Source: an uncultured Gemmatimonadota bacterium (GTDB taxonomy: Bacteria > Gemmatimonadota > Gemmatimonadetes > Gemmatimonadales > Gemmatimonadaceae). From it: DNA of 64,000 bases. The stretch lies in NCBI GenBank assembly GCA_902826615.1, contig CADEFN010000006.1, positions 124,001 to 188,000 of the forward strand, written 5' to 3'. Position numbers and translations under genes: made by a program. The notes beneath the pieces are model-generated. The model saw nothing but the letters and a program-made list of their open reading frames with translations. It was not told where the DNA came from and did no database searches. Shown here piece after piece: positions 8,826 through 16,985 of this stretch; positions within the stretch are counted from its first letter, which is position 1; every line of letters begins with the position of its first letter.

Positions 8826-9309
8826 CGCGATTGTCATCGGTCTCATCTCCGACACGCACGGGCAGGTGCGCCCCGAGGTCCACAAGGCCCTTGCCGGCGT
8901 CTCGCTCATCCTGCATGCGGGCGACGTGTGTGGTGACGATGTGCTCGATGAACTCGGTCTGATAGCGCCCGTGCTGGCGGTGGCTGGCAACTGTGATCCG
9001 CCAGGTGACCCGCGACTCGTCGGTCACATCGAGCGCACCTTTGACGGGGTGCGTGTGCACGTCAGTCATGGGCACGAGCTGGGCGCACCGACCCCGGAGA
9101 AGTTGCTGGCTGCCTACGATGCCGACGTGATTGTGTACGGACATACACACCGGCAGCTGGTGACACGGGCGGGAGGGCGCCTGGTGGTCAATCCGGGGGC
9201 CGCGGGTCCGCGGCGATTCGACCTTCAGCCGAGTGTGGCGCGCTTGACCATTCGTGACGACCGAGCCGACGTGGAGATCATTCCGATCGTCGTGTCAGGT
9301 TCCGCCTAA
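8818..9309 (+). CDS. YfcE/MJ0936-type metallophosphoesterase
   Basis: 163-aa calcineurin-like phosphoesterase of the small YfcE/MJ0936 type. Metal ligands are visible: GLISDTHG, LHAGDV, AVAGNCD, VSHGHELG and YGHTHRQ. Members hydrolyse phosphodiesters in vitro; a physiological substrate is unknown. ATG 8818 overlaps the end of ubiX by 8 bases, which decides the start. Its 3' end overlaps the convergent minus-strand nuclease gene by 15 bases, inside a GCCTAACG motif (9304). Confidence 0.88.
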   Translation: MPDAIVIGLISDTHGQVRPEVHKALAGVSLILHAGDVCGDDVLDELGLIAPVLAVAGNCDPPGDPRLVGHIERTFDGVRVHVSHGHELGAPTPEKLLAAYDADVIVYGHTHRQLVTRAGGRLVVNPGAAGPRRFDLQPSVARLTIRDDRADVEIIPIVVSGSA

Positions 9310-10419
9310 CGCCTGCGGCGGAACCGTCGCGTCGAGTTCTTCCGGTCGAGTCGTGAACCACGAGGTGAGTAACAACAGCTCATCCACCTCGTGTGCCGGC
9401 ACCGCGCCAGCAGCCAGCTCGTGGGCGCGGAACACGTCACGCACCCGCTGCTCCAGCGCCCGCCATTCTTCCGGTGTTTGGGGTGTCTGCTGTTCGTGCC
9501 GCACCACACCGCGGCGCACCACATAACACCGGTCCTCTCCCTCGTGCCCGGGCACGAGATAGACAAACGAGAGCGATTCCACCGCAAAACGCAGACGCGA
9601 AAAACGCGCGACCAGGGCTTCGAGGCGCTGCATCCGGTCCCGCAGGATACCGGCGCGTTCATACTCCATGCGCCCGCTGGCCTCGCGCATCGCCTGATCG
9701 AGACGCGACAGGGGTTTGTCAGAGGCACCTTCCAGAAACTCGCGCGCCTCGCGCACCCGTTGCCCGTACACCCGCGCGGTGGCGGCGCCCACACAGGGCC
9801 CAAGGCAGGTGCCGATTTCAAAACGCAAACATCCCGGCGTCCGGGCCGGGAGTTGGATCAGGTCCATCTGATCGGCAAAATGCATCTTGCCGTCGAGCGT
9901 GCAGTCGCGCAGGCCGAGCGCGATGGACAGCTCGCGGAGTGCCTCGCGCAGGTGAGCCGCACCGACAAAGGGCCCGTAGTAGACGCCGCCTCGCTCCGAG
10001 GCACCGGTGCCTCGCACCACCGTGAGCCTAGGCGCCCGCCCGCCCGTGAGACGCACAAAACATTGATTGCGAGCATCGCGTTTTTGGGCCACGTTGAGCC
10101 GCGGACGCAGCGACTTGATCAGCCGCAGTTCCTCGCGAAGCGCCGCAAACTCGCTCGGGGTGTAGTGCCAGCTGATCTCATGCGCCTCGCGCACAATGCG
10201 GGCCGATTTCTCGGCGGGGTACTCCGCCCGAAAGTAGGACAGCAGACGCGAGCGGAGGCGCTTGCTCTTGCCCACGTAGGCCACTTCACCGGTCTCCGTG
10301 ACCATGCGATACACGCCGGGCCGGTCTTCGGCGCCCGCGCGCACCACGCCACGCAACGCCTGCAGCCGAGCCGTGTCGGCGCTCGAATCGCGGCGCGTCA
10401 GGACTGGCATCGGTGGCAA
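9295..10419 (-). CDS. UvrC-N/Cho-like GIY-YIG endonuclease
   Basis: 374-aa homologue of the N-terminal half of UvrC. The GIY-YIG domain reads PGVYRM...AYVGKSKRLRSRL (residues about 35-60), followed by the conserved region YYGPFVG, a Cys-containing PGCLRFEIGTCLGPC stretch, and a UVR motif (LDQAMREASGRMEYERAGIL). The RNase H-like and HhH domains of full UvrC are absent, so it resembles Cho, which makes only the 3' incision in nucleotide excision repair. Translation overlaps mutM by 22 bases, which places it in a purD-mutM-nuclease operon. A second in-frame ATG at 10410 could also serve. Confidence 0.8.
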   Translation of the reverse strand: MPPMPVLTRRDSSADTARLQALRGVVRAGAEDRPGVYRMVTETGEVAYVGKSKRLRSRLLSYFRAEYPAEKSARIVREAHEISWHYTPSEFAALREELRLIKSLRPRLNVAQKRDARNQCFVRLTGGRAPRLTVVRGTGASERGGVYYGPFVGAAHLREALRELSIALGLRDCTLDGKMHFADQMDLIQLPARTPGCLRFEIGTCLGPCVGAATARVYGQRVREAREFLEGASDKPLSRLDQAMREASGRMEYERAGILRDRMQRLEALVARFSRLRFAVESLSFVYLVPGHEGEDRCYVVRRGVVRHEQQTPQTPEEWRALEQRVRDVFRAHELAAGAVPAHEVDELLLLTSWFTTRPEELDATVPPQALGGT

Positions 10420-11210
10420 AAAACGGTGGAGCGCCCATCGATGGCATGTGTTTCGGTGAGCCGCGTGGCGCAGCGAGGGCAGGGCTGACCTCCCCGGCCG
10501 TAAGCCTGCAGCTGCTCAGCAAAACCGCCCCGGTTGTTGTAGGCGTCGCGGTAGTCACGAAAAGTCGTGCCCCGCGCCTCGATGCTCGCCTCGAGAACCG
10601 CTCGCAGCACCCGGACAAGGTCTTCACACTCGTCGCTGGAGAGCGACCCCGCCTCTCGCGAGGGATCGATCCCCGCGCCCCAGAGCGCCTCGTTTGCGTA
10701 GATGTTGCCGATCCCGGCGACGCGCCGCTGATCCATCAGAGCCTTCTTTATCGGGGTTTCTGAACCCCGAAGAATTCCCGATAGTGCTTCGGAAGTAAAG
10801 CCTTCGGTGAGTGGCTCGACGCCGAGCCGGCGGTCGAAGGCCTGGTAGCCAGCGGCGTCGAACAGGGTGACCGTGCCAAGTCGCCGGACGTCGCGGTACA
10901 GAAGGCGGCGCCCGTCTTTCAGGTGCCAGATGATGGTCGCATAGCCGTCGGGTTCGACGTCAACCTGAAGCGACCCGGTGAATCGGGGGGTGACGACAAG
11001 CGCCTTTCCATCATCAAGCCGAAGCACAACCGACTTCGCCCGTCGGAGCACACCGGTGATGCTCCTGGACACCTGGTGCTCCTGGAATGCTCCCGAGAGA
11101 GGTCCGCGGAGCACGTCGGCGCGGATGACCTCGACTCCGGCGACCAGTGAACCTGCGATCAGCCCATGCAGATCCCGGGCAATGGTCTCGGTTTCAGGAA
11201 GCTCCGGCAC
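10398..11210 (-). CDS. mutM: Formamidopyrimidine-DNA glycosylase (MutM/Fpg)
   Basis: 270-aa Fpg/MutM, which excises 8-oxoguanine and formamidopyrimidines and nicks the abasic site. The start is fixed at GTG 11210 because the mature enzyme needs Pro as residue 2: the protein reads (M)PELPETE, giving catalytic Pro2 and Glu3. The C-terminal zinc finger is intact (CPRC...CHRC), as is the helix-two-turn-helix region (GIGNIYANEALW). It overlaps purD by 17 bases upstream and the Cho-like nuclease downstream, so two DNA-repair genes sit in a purine operon. Confidence 0.95.
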   Translation of the reverse strand: MPELPETETIARDLHGLIAGSLVAGVEVIRADVLRGPLSGAFQEHQVSRSITGVLRRAKSVVLRLDDGKALVVTPRFTGSLQVDVEPDGYATIIWHLKDGRRLLYRDVRRLGTVTLFDAAGYQAFDRRLGVEPLTEGFTSEALSGILRGSETPIKKALMDQRRVAGIGNIYANEALWGAGIDPSREAGSLSSDECEDLVRVLRAVLEASIEARGTTFRDYRDAYNNRGGFAEQLQAYGRGGQPCPRCATRLTETHAIDGRSTVFCHRCQS

Positions 11211-12477
11211 GCCGGGCCAGCTCCCGCCAACCGATATCACTCCGGAGCATTGCGCCGTCCAGCACCACCTCGGCGGCCACCTCACGGCTCCGCCTGCAGG
11301 CCGCTTGAAAGTCAGGAGCGACCCCTGTGACTGCGAGCACTCGGCCCCCGGATGCTACCAATGCTCCGTCCGGGTTGCGGCCGGTTCCGGCGTGAAAGAC
11401 AAGGACGTCATCATGGTGCGGGAGGGTCAGCAGGCCCCCGGTTCTGGCCGCCTCGGGATATCCCGGAGCAGCAACAACCGTTGTCACCGCAGAGTCTCCG
11501 GAAGTCGGGAGCACGCGTGATGGCCCGAGTGGTGAGCGACCCGCTGACTGAAGGCACAGCTCTGCCAGGTTCGCATCGAGCAGTGGGAGCACGACCTGCG
11601 TCTCGGGGTCCCCGAACCGGCAGTTGAATTCGATGACTTTGGGTCCGTCGGCGGTAAGCATGAGCCCGCAGTACAGGAGGCCCTGGAAGGGCGTGCTCCG
11701 CTTGCGCATCGCGGCAAGTGTCGGCTCGATAACCTCGTCGCACACCCGACTGATCAGCGAGGCAGTCGCCAGCGAAACCGGCGAGTATGCTCCCATTCCT
11801 CCGGTGTTCGGTCCACGATCGCCGTCGAGGAGTCGCTTGTGGTCCTGGGCGGCCGGAAGGACGACAAATGTGCTCCCATCAGTAAGGGCGAAGACCGACA
11901 ACTCCTCCCCCTCCAGATACTCCTCGACCAGAACCTCAGCGCCAGATGCTCCGTGAATGCTCCGGAGCATGATGTCGTCGAGTGCGTGCTCCGCCTCTTC
12001 CATCGTGGCGGCCACAACCACCCCTTTACCGGCGGCCAGACCTGAGGCCTTGATCACCACTGGAGCACCGTTAAGTCTTGTAGCTGCAAGAGCTTGCGCA
12101 TGGTCGACGTGCCACGATGCTACGCCCGTTGGGATGCCGTGCTCCAGCATCACCTGCTTGGCGTACCGCTTGCTTGACTCGAGCTGCGCGGCTGCCTGAG
12201 AGGGGCCAAAAACCGCATGCCCCCTGGCTCGCAATGCGTCGGAAACTCCAGCGGCCAGCGGAGCCTCCGGACCCACGATGACCAGGTCGGGGCGCTCGGC
12301 GTCGGCCAGAGCGCAAACGGCCGCCGCGTCGGTAATGGACAACCGGACGCAGCGGCCGAGCTCTTCGATTCCGGGATTCCCGGGTGCGGCGATCAGGTCA
12401 ACTGAGGGATCATCTCTGGTGAGCTTCCATGCGATGGCATGCTCACGACCGCCACTACCCAGGAGCAGAACTTTCAC
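11194..12477 (-). CDS. purD: Phosphoribosylamine-glycine ligase (PurD)
   Basis: 427-aa GAR synthetase, which ligates glycine to 5-phosphoribosylamine in purine synthesis. Seen: MKVLLLGSGGREHA at the N-terminus, the ATP-grasp core (PVVIKASGLAAGKGV), DHKRLLDGDRGPNTGGMGA, and FNCRFGDPETQ, which are diagnostic. Length is normal. Its ATG overlaps the stop of the M48 protease gene (ATGA), and its 3' end overlaps mutM. A 14-bp palindrome ATGCTCCGGAGCAT occurs at 11957, probably a coding coincidence. No CGTTAGG motif occurs in this operon except at its very end. Confidence 0.97.
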   Translation of the reverse strand: MKVLLLGSGGREHAIAWKLTRDDPSVDLIAAPGNPGIEELGRCVRLSITDAAAVCALADAERPDLVIVGPEAPLAAGVSDALRARGHAVFGPSQAAAQLESSKRYAKQVMLEHGIPTGVASWHVDHAQALAATRLNGAPVVIKASGLAAGKGVVVAATMEEAEHALDDIMLRSIHGASGAEVLVEEYLEGEELSVFALTDGSTFVVLPAAQDHKRLLDGDRGPNTGGMGAYSPVSLATASLISRVCDEVIEPTLAAMRKRSTPFQGLLYCGLMLTADGPKVIEFNCRFGDPETQVVLPLLDANLAELCLQSAGRSPLGPSRVLPTSGDSAVTTVVAAPGYPEAARTGGLLTLPHHDDVLVFHAGTGRNPDGALVASGGRVLAVTGVAPDFQAACRRSREVAAEVVLDGAMLRSDIGWRELARRAGAS

Positions 12478-13454
12478 GTGCCAGATGGTCCCTTGAAGGC
12501 GCTGTTGAAGGCGTCACGGGCACGGTCGAAGACGTCGTTGATCGAGTCCATCGCACCGCGCGCCTGCTGGCCGTAGTAGCCGACGGCATCAACGTAATCG
12601 TCCGAAAGCGGAGGTGTGGCGGAGTCGGAGCGACGGCGATAGTCGCCGATGATGATCTTGTCGTACTCCCCGCTTTTCACCCAACGCTGCAACTCGGCGG
12701 CGCGCACGGTACCGAAGGGGTGAGTCCGGAAGGCCGTGTTGATGACCTGCCAGACTTTGTCAGCAAAGTCATTGGTGGTCTCGTACTGATCCGCCTGCTC
12801 AAGGAAGGCGTCGATCGAGAGCTCGTCGTCGCCAGCCCCACCCCCCGCCATCTTGAGGAAGGTGCTCGCGGAAACGCGCGGGTCCTGAGTGACGAGCAGT
12901 CCCGCGCGGTCGGCGGACAGCTCGGCCTTGCGGTACCACTCCATGAGCGCGAGCTGGAACGGCAGCAGCGCCATACCCGCCAGGAAGGGAAGATTCTGGA
13001 TCCCGACCGTGAGGATGATGATCGCGATGGTGGTGTAGGTGGTGTGCCCGCTCATGATGTGCCCCAGCTCGTGGCCGAGGATGTCACGACGCTCTTCTTC
13101 GTTGAGGAGGGCGATCGTCCCGGAGTTGAGCACAATGAAGGGCTTGTCGAAGCCGACTGCGGCGGCGTTCACCAGCGGGGTCTGCGACACGTACAGCTCA
13201 GGCACATCCTTCCAGTCGAGCGTCCGGATCACGTCCTGATACTGCGCCCAGAGTTTGGGGCGCTGGTTGGGTCCAACGCGAACGGCATTGGCGAGGAAGA
13301 GCTGGCGCACTCCGCGTTCGCCAAAGAACCCGGCGACCTTCCGCACCACCTGGTCAAAACCTGGAATCGACCGGAGGGTGTTGAGCGCCGCCCGATCGGC
13401 TGGATGCTCCCAGGCTGTCGAGGCGATATCGGTGAGAATGACGCGGTCGGCCAT
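12474..13454 (-). CDS. M48-family membrane metalloprotease
   Basis: 326-aa zinc metalloprotease of the M48 (HtpX/Ste24-like) family. The HELGH zinc-binding motif is at about residue 132, the third ligand Glu falls in AELSADRAGLL (about residue 188), and hydrophobic segments follow HELGH (TTIAIIILTVGIQNLPFLAG). Such proteases degrade misfolded membrane proteins, but the domain order here is of the cytosol-facing YggG/BepA-like group without TPR repeats. It precedes purD with an ATGA overlap, an unusual partner with no obvious functional link. Confidence 0.88.
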   Translation of the reverse strand: MADRVILTDIASTAWEHPADRAALNTLRSIPGFDQVVRKVAGFFGERGVRQLFLANAVRVGPNQRPKLWAQYQDVIRTLDWKDVPELYVSQTPLVNAAAVGFDKPFIVLNSGTIALLNEEERRDILGHELGHIMSGHTTYTTIAIIILTVGIQNLPFLAGMALLPFQLALMEWYRKAELSADRAGLLVTQDPRVSASTFLKMAGGGAGDDELSIDAFLEQADQYETTNDFADKVWQVINTAFRTHPFGTVRAAELQRWVKSGEYDKIIIGDYRRRSDSATPPLSDDYVDAVGYYGQQARGAMDSINDVFDRARDAFNSAFKGPSGT

Positions 13455-13532
13455 GGTTGTCGATTCCGGGTTGGGGTCTGCGTGCCGCTACCTGACAGTT
13501 GTACGGTCCTGGAAGGCTTCTGGTTGCAGGCC

Positions 13533-14699
13533 TCAGCGTGCCAGGGCGTGCTCCACATCCGCCAGCAGGTCATTCACGTCCTCGACGCCGACCGAGAACC
13601 GGACCAGGCCGTCGGTGATCCCGAGTGCAGCCCGTCGCTCCGGGGGTACCGACGCATGTGTCATCGAGGCGGGGTGGTTCACCAGGCTTTCGACCCCACC
13701 AAGCGACTCGGCGATGGCGAAGAGCCTGAACCGCCCCATCACCCGTTCGGCTTCGGCTTTGGAGCCAAGTTCGAAGGAGATCATCGCCCCGAAGCCCGAC
13801 ATCTGGCGTTTGGCCAGCTCAAACTGCGGATGGGAGGGAAGGCCGGGGTAAAAGACGCGCTCGGAGCCAAGGCGCTGGTCGAGAAAATGGGCAATGCTGC
13901 GGCCATTGGCGTCGTGCGCCGCCATCCTGAGGGTGAGGGTTTTTGTCCCTCGGAGCACGAGCCAGGCATCGAAGGGACCCGGAACAGCCCCTGCCGCGTT
14001 GAGAATGAATTGGAGTCGTGCGGCGAGCTCGTCGTCGCGAACCACCGCGGCGCCACCGATCATGTCACTGTGGCCGTTGAGGTACTTGGTGGTCGAGTGA
14101 AAGACGATATCGGCGCCCAGCTCGAGAGGGCGCTGGAAGACCGGAGTCGCGAAGGTATTGTCGACAATCAGGAGCGCGCCATGCTGCTTCACCAACCCCG
14201 CGACCGCCGCGATGTCGGTCAGATGCATCAGCGGGTTCGTAGGGGTTTCGATGATGACCGCGCGCACATCCGGGGTGAGGGCGTCGGCCACCCGCTGCGG
14301 GTCACGGGTATCGACGTAGCTAAACTTCAGCCCGTAGTTGACGAGAATTCGGTCAAAGAGCCGCGGCGTGCCACCGTACATATTGTCGGCGCACACGATC
14401 CGGTCCCCTGCCTTGAACAGCTTCATGATCGAATCGAGGCAGCCCATCCCGCTGCCAAACGCAAAGCCATGAGTCCCACTCTCGAGGGAGGCGATGTTGC
14501 GCTCCAGCGCTTCGCGCGTGGGGTTTTTCCCGCGTGCGTACTCGTACCCCTTGTTGCGGCCCAGGCCCTCCTGCGCATAGGTGGAGGTCTGATAGATCGG
14601 CGTCATGATGGCGCCGGACGTGGGGTCGGGGCGTTGTCCGGCGTGGATGGCGCGCGTGGACATGGCGTACTGCAGGTCCGTATCGAAGATGCGGGACAT
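13533..14699 (-). CDS. PLP-dependent Cys/Met metabolism enzyme (cystathionine gamma-synthase/lyase family)
   Basis: 388-aa PLP enzyme of the MetB/MetC/MegL fold. The PLP lysine is in HSTTKYLNGHSD, with AFGSGMGCLDSIM and ETPTNPLM as other family signatures. ATG 14699 starts at MSRIFDTDLQYAMSTRAIHAG, where homology begins. It may act as cystathionine gamma-synthase, gamma-lyase or methionine gamma-lyase; the residues that separate them cannot be called safely by eye. No other sulfur gene is adjacent. It is divergent from the REC-HD-GYP gene with an 86-base gap. Confidence 0.88.
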   Translation of the reverse strand: MSRIFDTDLQYAMSTRAIHAGQRPDPTSGAIMTPIYQTSTYAQEGLGRNKGYEYARGKNPTREALERNIASLESGTHGFAFGSGMGCLDSIMKLFKAGDRIVCADNMYGGTPRLFDRILVNYGLKFSYVDTRDPQRVADALTPDVRAVIIETPTNPLMHLTDIAAVAGLVKQHGALLIVDNTFATPVFQRPLELGADIVFHSTTKYLNGHSDMIGGAAVVRDDELAARLQFILNAAGAVPGPFDAWLVLRGTKTLTLRMAAHDANGRSIAHFLDQRLGSERVFYPGLPSHPQFELAKRQMSGFGAMISFELGSKAEAERVMGRFRLFAIAESLGGVESLVNHPASMTHASVPPERRAALGITDGLVRFSVGVEDVNDLLADVEHALAR

Positions 14700-14785
14700 T
14701 GGTCGCGGTCGGCGGTGGGGTGGCAAGATAACGGACGCTTGCACGCGAGGCAGCGCGCTCCTCTGCACTCCACCGAAGGAACGAG

Positions 14786-15895
14786 ATGACCTCGGTCAAT
14801 ACGCTGCAGTTCACGACGGCCGAGCTGACGGGAGCGACGCGATGCCTGGTCGTGGACGATGAACCCCATCTGCGACGTGTGCTTGTCCGCGTGATGCAGG
14901 GTGACGGGTTCATCTGCGAGGAAGCCGGCTCCGGTGTGCAGGCACTCGAGGCTCTAGCTCGCCAGCCGGCCACCCTGGTGCTGACGGATCTGCACATGCC
15001 CGAGCTCGACGGGATCGGTCTCCTGCGTGAAGTGCGCCAGCGTTATCCCGGGACCGCTGTGGTCATGATCACGGCGGTGGCCGACGTGAGCACCGCCGTC
15101 AGCTGTCTGGGCGCCGGTGCGATGGATTACCTCACCAAGCCCTTCCACATCGAGGAAGTGCGCGCCCGAGTCCGGCAGGCGCTCGAAAAGCGGCGACTCG
15201 TGCTCGAGAATCGCGACTATCAGGAACGGCTCGAAGAGCGGGTGGCCATCCAGTCGCGACGGCTGGAGCAGCTTTTTCTTGCGAGCATTCAGAGCCTCGC
15301 CGATGCGCTCGAAGTCAAGGACACATACACCCACGGACACTCACTCCGTGTGTCGCATTATTCAGCGGTCATTGCGCGCACCCTGCAACTTGACAGCGAA
15401 GACGTGCGCCAGATCGAGCTGGGTGGTCACGTGCACGACATCGGCAAGATTGGTGTGCGTGAGTCGGTGCTCAACAAACCCGGGCCGCTCAGCGACGACG
15501 AATACGAGCACATCATGACACACCCGATGGTCGGGTGGCGCATCCTCTCGCCATTGCTCGGCGACACCCCCAAAGCCCTCAATGTCGTCCGGTCGCACCA
15601 CGAGCGGTTTGACGGACGAGGTGTTCCCGATGGTTTGTCCGGCGACGCCATTCCGCTCGAGGCACGTATTGCCGCGGTGGCCGACACCTTCGACGCCATG
15701 ACCAGCGCGCGTCCCTATCGTCCGGGGGTCCCCATTCCCGCCACGATCGCCGAATTGCAGCGTTGCTCTGGTGCGCAGTTCGACCCCGTGGTGGTGCGTG
15801 CCTTCCTCGAGGCCATTGAATCCGGGGCGATCGACACCGGCGCGCTGAACGACGTGTCCAGCAGCAGTGGCCCGCCACCCCGCGGTGTGCGTTAG
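14786..15895 (+). CDS. Response regulator: receiver plus HD-GYP domain
   Basis: 369-aa two-domain regulator. A CheY-like receiver occupies residues about 18-135 (acidic DDE, phospho-acceptor in LVLTDLHMPELDG, Lys in YLTKPF). After a coiled linker comes an HD-GYP-type domain: HGHSLRVSHYS, HVHDIGKIGV and HHERFDGRGVPDGLSG. HD-GYP proteins degrade cyclic di-GMP. The usual G-Y-P signature is G-V-P here, so activity should not be taken for granted. No histidine kinase is adjacent. The gene ends CGT-TAG inside a CGTTAGGC motif (15890), overlapping the convergent neighbour by 4 bases. Confidence 0.9.
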   Translation: MTSVNTLQFTTAELTGATRCLVVDDEPHLRRVLVRVMQGDGFICEEAGSGVQALEALARQPATLVLTDLHMPELDGIGLLREVRQRYPGTAVVMITAVADVSTAVSCLGAGAMDYLTKPFHIEEVRARVRQALEKRRLVLENRDYQERLEERVAIQSRRLEQLFLASIQSLADALEVKDTYTHGHSLRVSHYSAVIARTLQLDSEDVRQIELGGHVHDIGKIGVRESVLNKPGPLSDDEYEHIMTHPMVGWRILSPLLGDTPKALNVVRSHHERFDGRGVPDGLSGDAIPLEARIAAVADTFDAMTSARPYRPGVPIPATIAELQRCSGAQFDPVVVRAFLEAIESGAIDTGALNDVSSSSGPPPRGVR

Positions 15896-16785
15896 GCGCT
15901 CTCGCCTGTCGTGTGGGTATCGATGGTCGTGCGCGTCAGCATGTTGCCGGGTCCGCTGCTGACGTAACAGGCCCGCAGGGCACTTCGCTTCCAGGCCGCA
16001 CCACGGGAGATGATCAGGCGGCGCGTCGCGGTGAGCTGGTCCGGTGTGCCAACGAGCATCGTCACCTGGCCCTCGTCGATCCCTGTCAGGACTGCCACTG
16101 GGTCAAACGATTCCATGCAGGACACGCGGCATCCCGTCAGCAGGGGACCCACCAGTCCCTCCACCACGGCCGACGCGGTCGTGAAAGGCAGCAGCGTGAG
16201 GAGTTGGTCGGAGGCCGTAGCGTCCAGTGTGTGTGCGGCCGCTCGGCCGCGCAACAACACCTCCTCGTGTGTCAGCGTCTCGCCAAGGGTGTCTCTTTTG
16301 TGTCCGGGAAAGTGCAACACCTCTGCTCGTGACCCCGGTGTATCCGGGTCACCCTCGAGGTCGAGCCCCTGATGCGACGTCAGATCGATCGCTCGCTCGA
16401 CTCCGGAAACGTGGAGTACACAACGCTCTGGCGCATCGTCGAGGTAGACCCGTGCCAGCCCGGGGGGCAGAAGCTGACCAAACGCGGAAAGTGTGAGTAC
16501 CGCCCCAATGCTGCAGTGCTCGATTTGGGCCGACAGCAGGTCGGCCGCGGCGTCGGCGTCGAGGACAACAGCGGCACGCCCTTCGGAGGCTGCCAGCGCA
16601 GTCAGCCAGCGGTGGGAGGGTGGAAGCAGAACACCGGACCGGCGCCCCGCCAGGGCGCGTACCAATGGAGCCGCGCGCTGGAGCAGGCCAAGCCCGGCAG
16701 CAACGAGGCGTCTGCACTCAAACCCGTCCACGGCGCCGGCGTCGGCGGCCAGTGCAAAGGGGGTGAGCGAAAGCGGGTCGGTCAC
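15892..16785 (-). CDS. Truncated acyl-adenylate synthetase (ANL) homologue
   Basis: 297-aa protein resembling only the N-terminal domain of AMP-dependent synthetases. The stretch LLTLLPFTTASAVVEGLVGPLLTGCRV and MLVGTPDQLTA match ANL enzymes, but the family P-loop (TSGTTGxPK) is replaced by a stretch around HFPGHKRDTLGE just before LTHEEVL, and the C-terminal catalytic lysine domain is missing. It starts with GTG 16785 and has no frame damage, so it looks like a kept, non-adenylating protein or an early decay product rather than a recent pseudogene. Function unknown. Confidence 0.65.
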   Translation of the reverse strand: MTDPLSLTPFALAADAGAVDGFECRRLVAAGLGLLQRAAPLVRALAGRRSGVLLPPSHRWLTALAASEGRAAVVLDADAAADLLSAQIEHCSIGAVLTLSAFGQLLPPGLARVYLDDAPERCVLHVSGVERAIDLTSHQGLDLEGDPDTPGSRAEVLHFPGHKRDTLGETLTHEEVLLRGRAAAHTLDATASDQLLTLLPFTTASAVVEGLVGPLLTGCRVSCMESFDPVAVLTGIDEGQVTMLVGTPDQLTATRRLIISRGAAWKRSALRACYVSSGPGNMLTRTTIDTHTTGESA

Positions 16786-16985
16786 GTGAGGCTTGTGTCG
16801 AAAGGCGGAAAAGAATGGTGGGCTGAAGCGTCATTACTAGCCACTCACCGCTCCTTTTTGGAAGGTCGGACCTACTCGTCAGCCCCGACTTTCTGACATC
16901 GCGTGACGGGGGTCACAACTGCGTAAGTTGCTTCTTCACAACGAGTTCTCGTTTACATTTGACGCTCAAAAGGGAGGAATTCCGG

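Noticed and set aside
11957-11970. Palindrome ATGCTCCGGAGCAT in purD as an operator
   Set aside because: It is in the middle of the coding region, encodes conserved residues, and GCTCC is frequent in purD.
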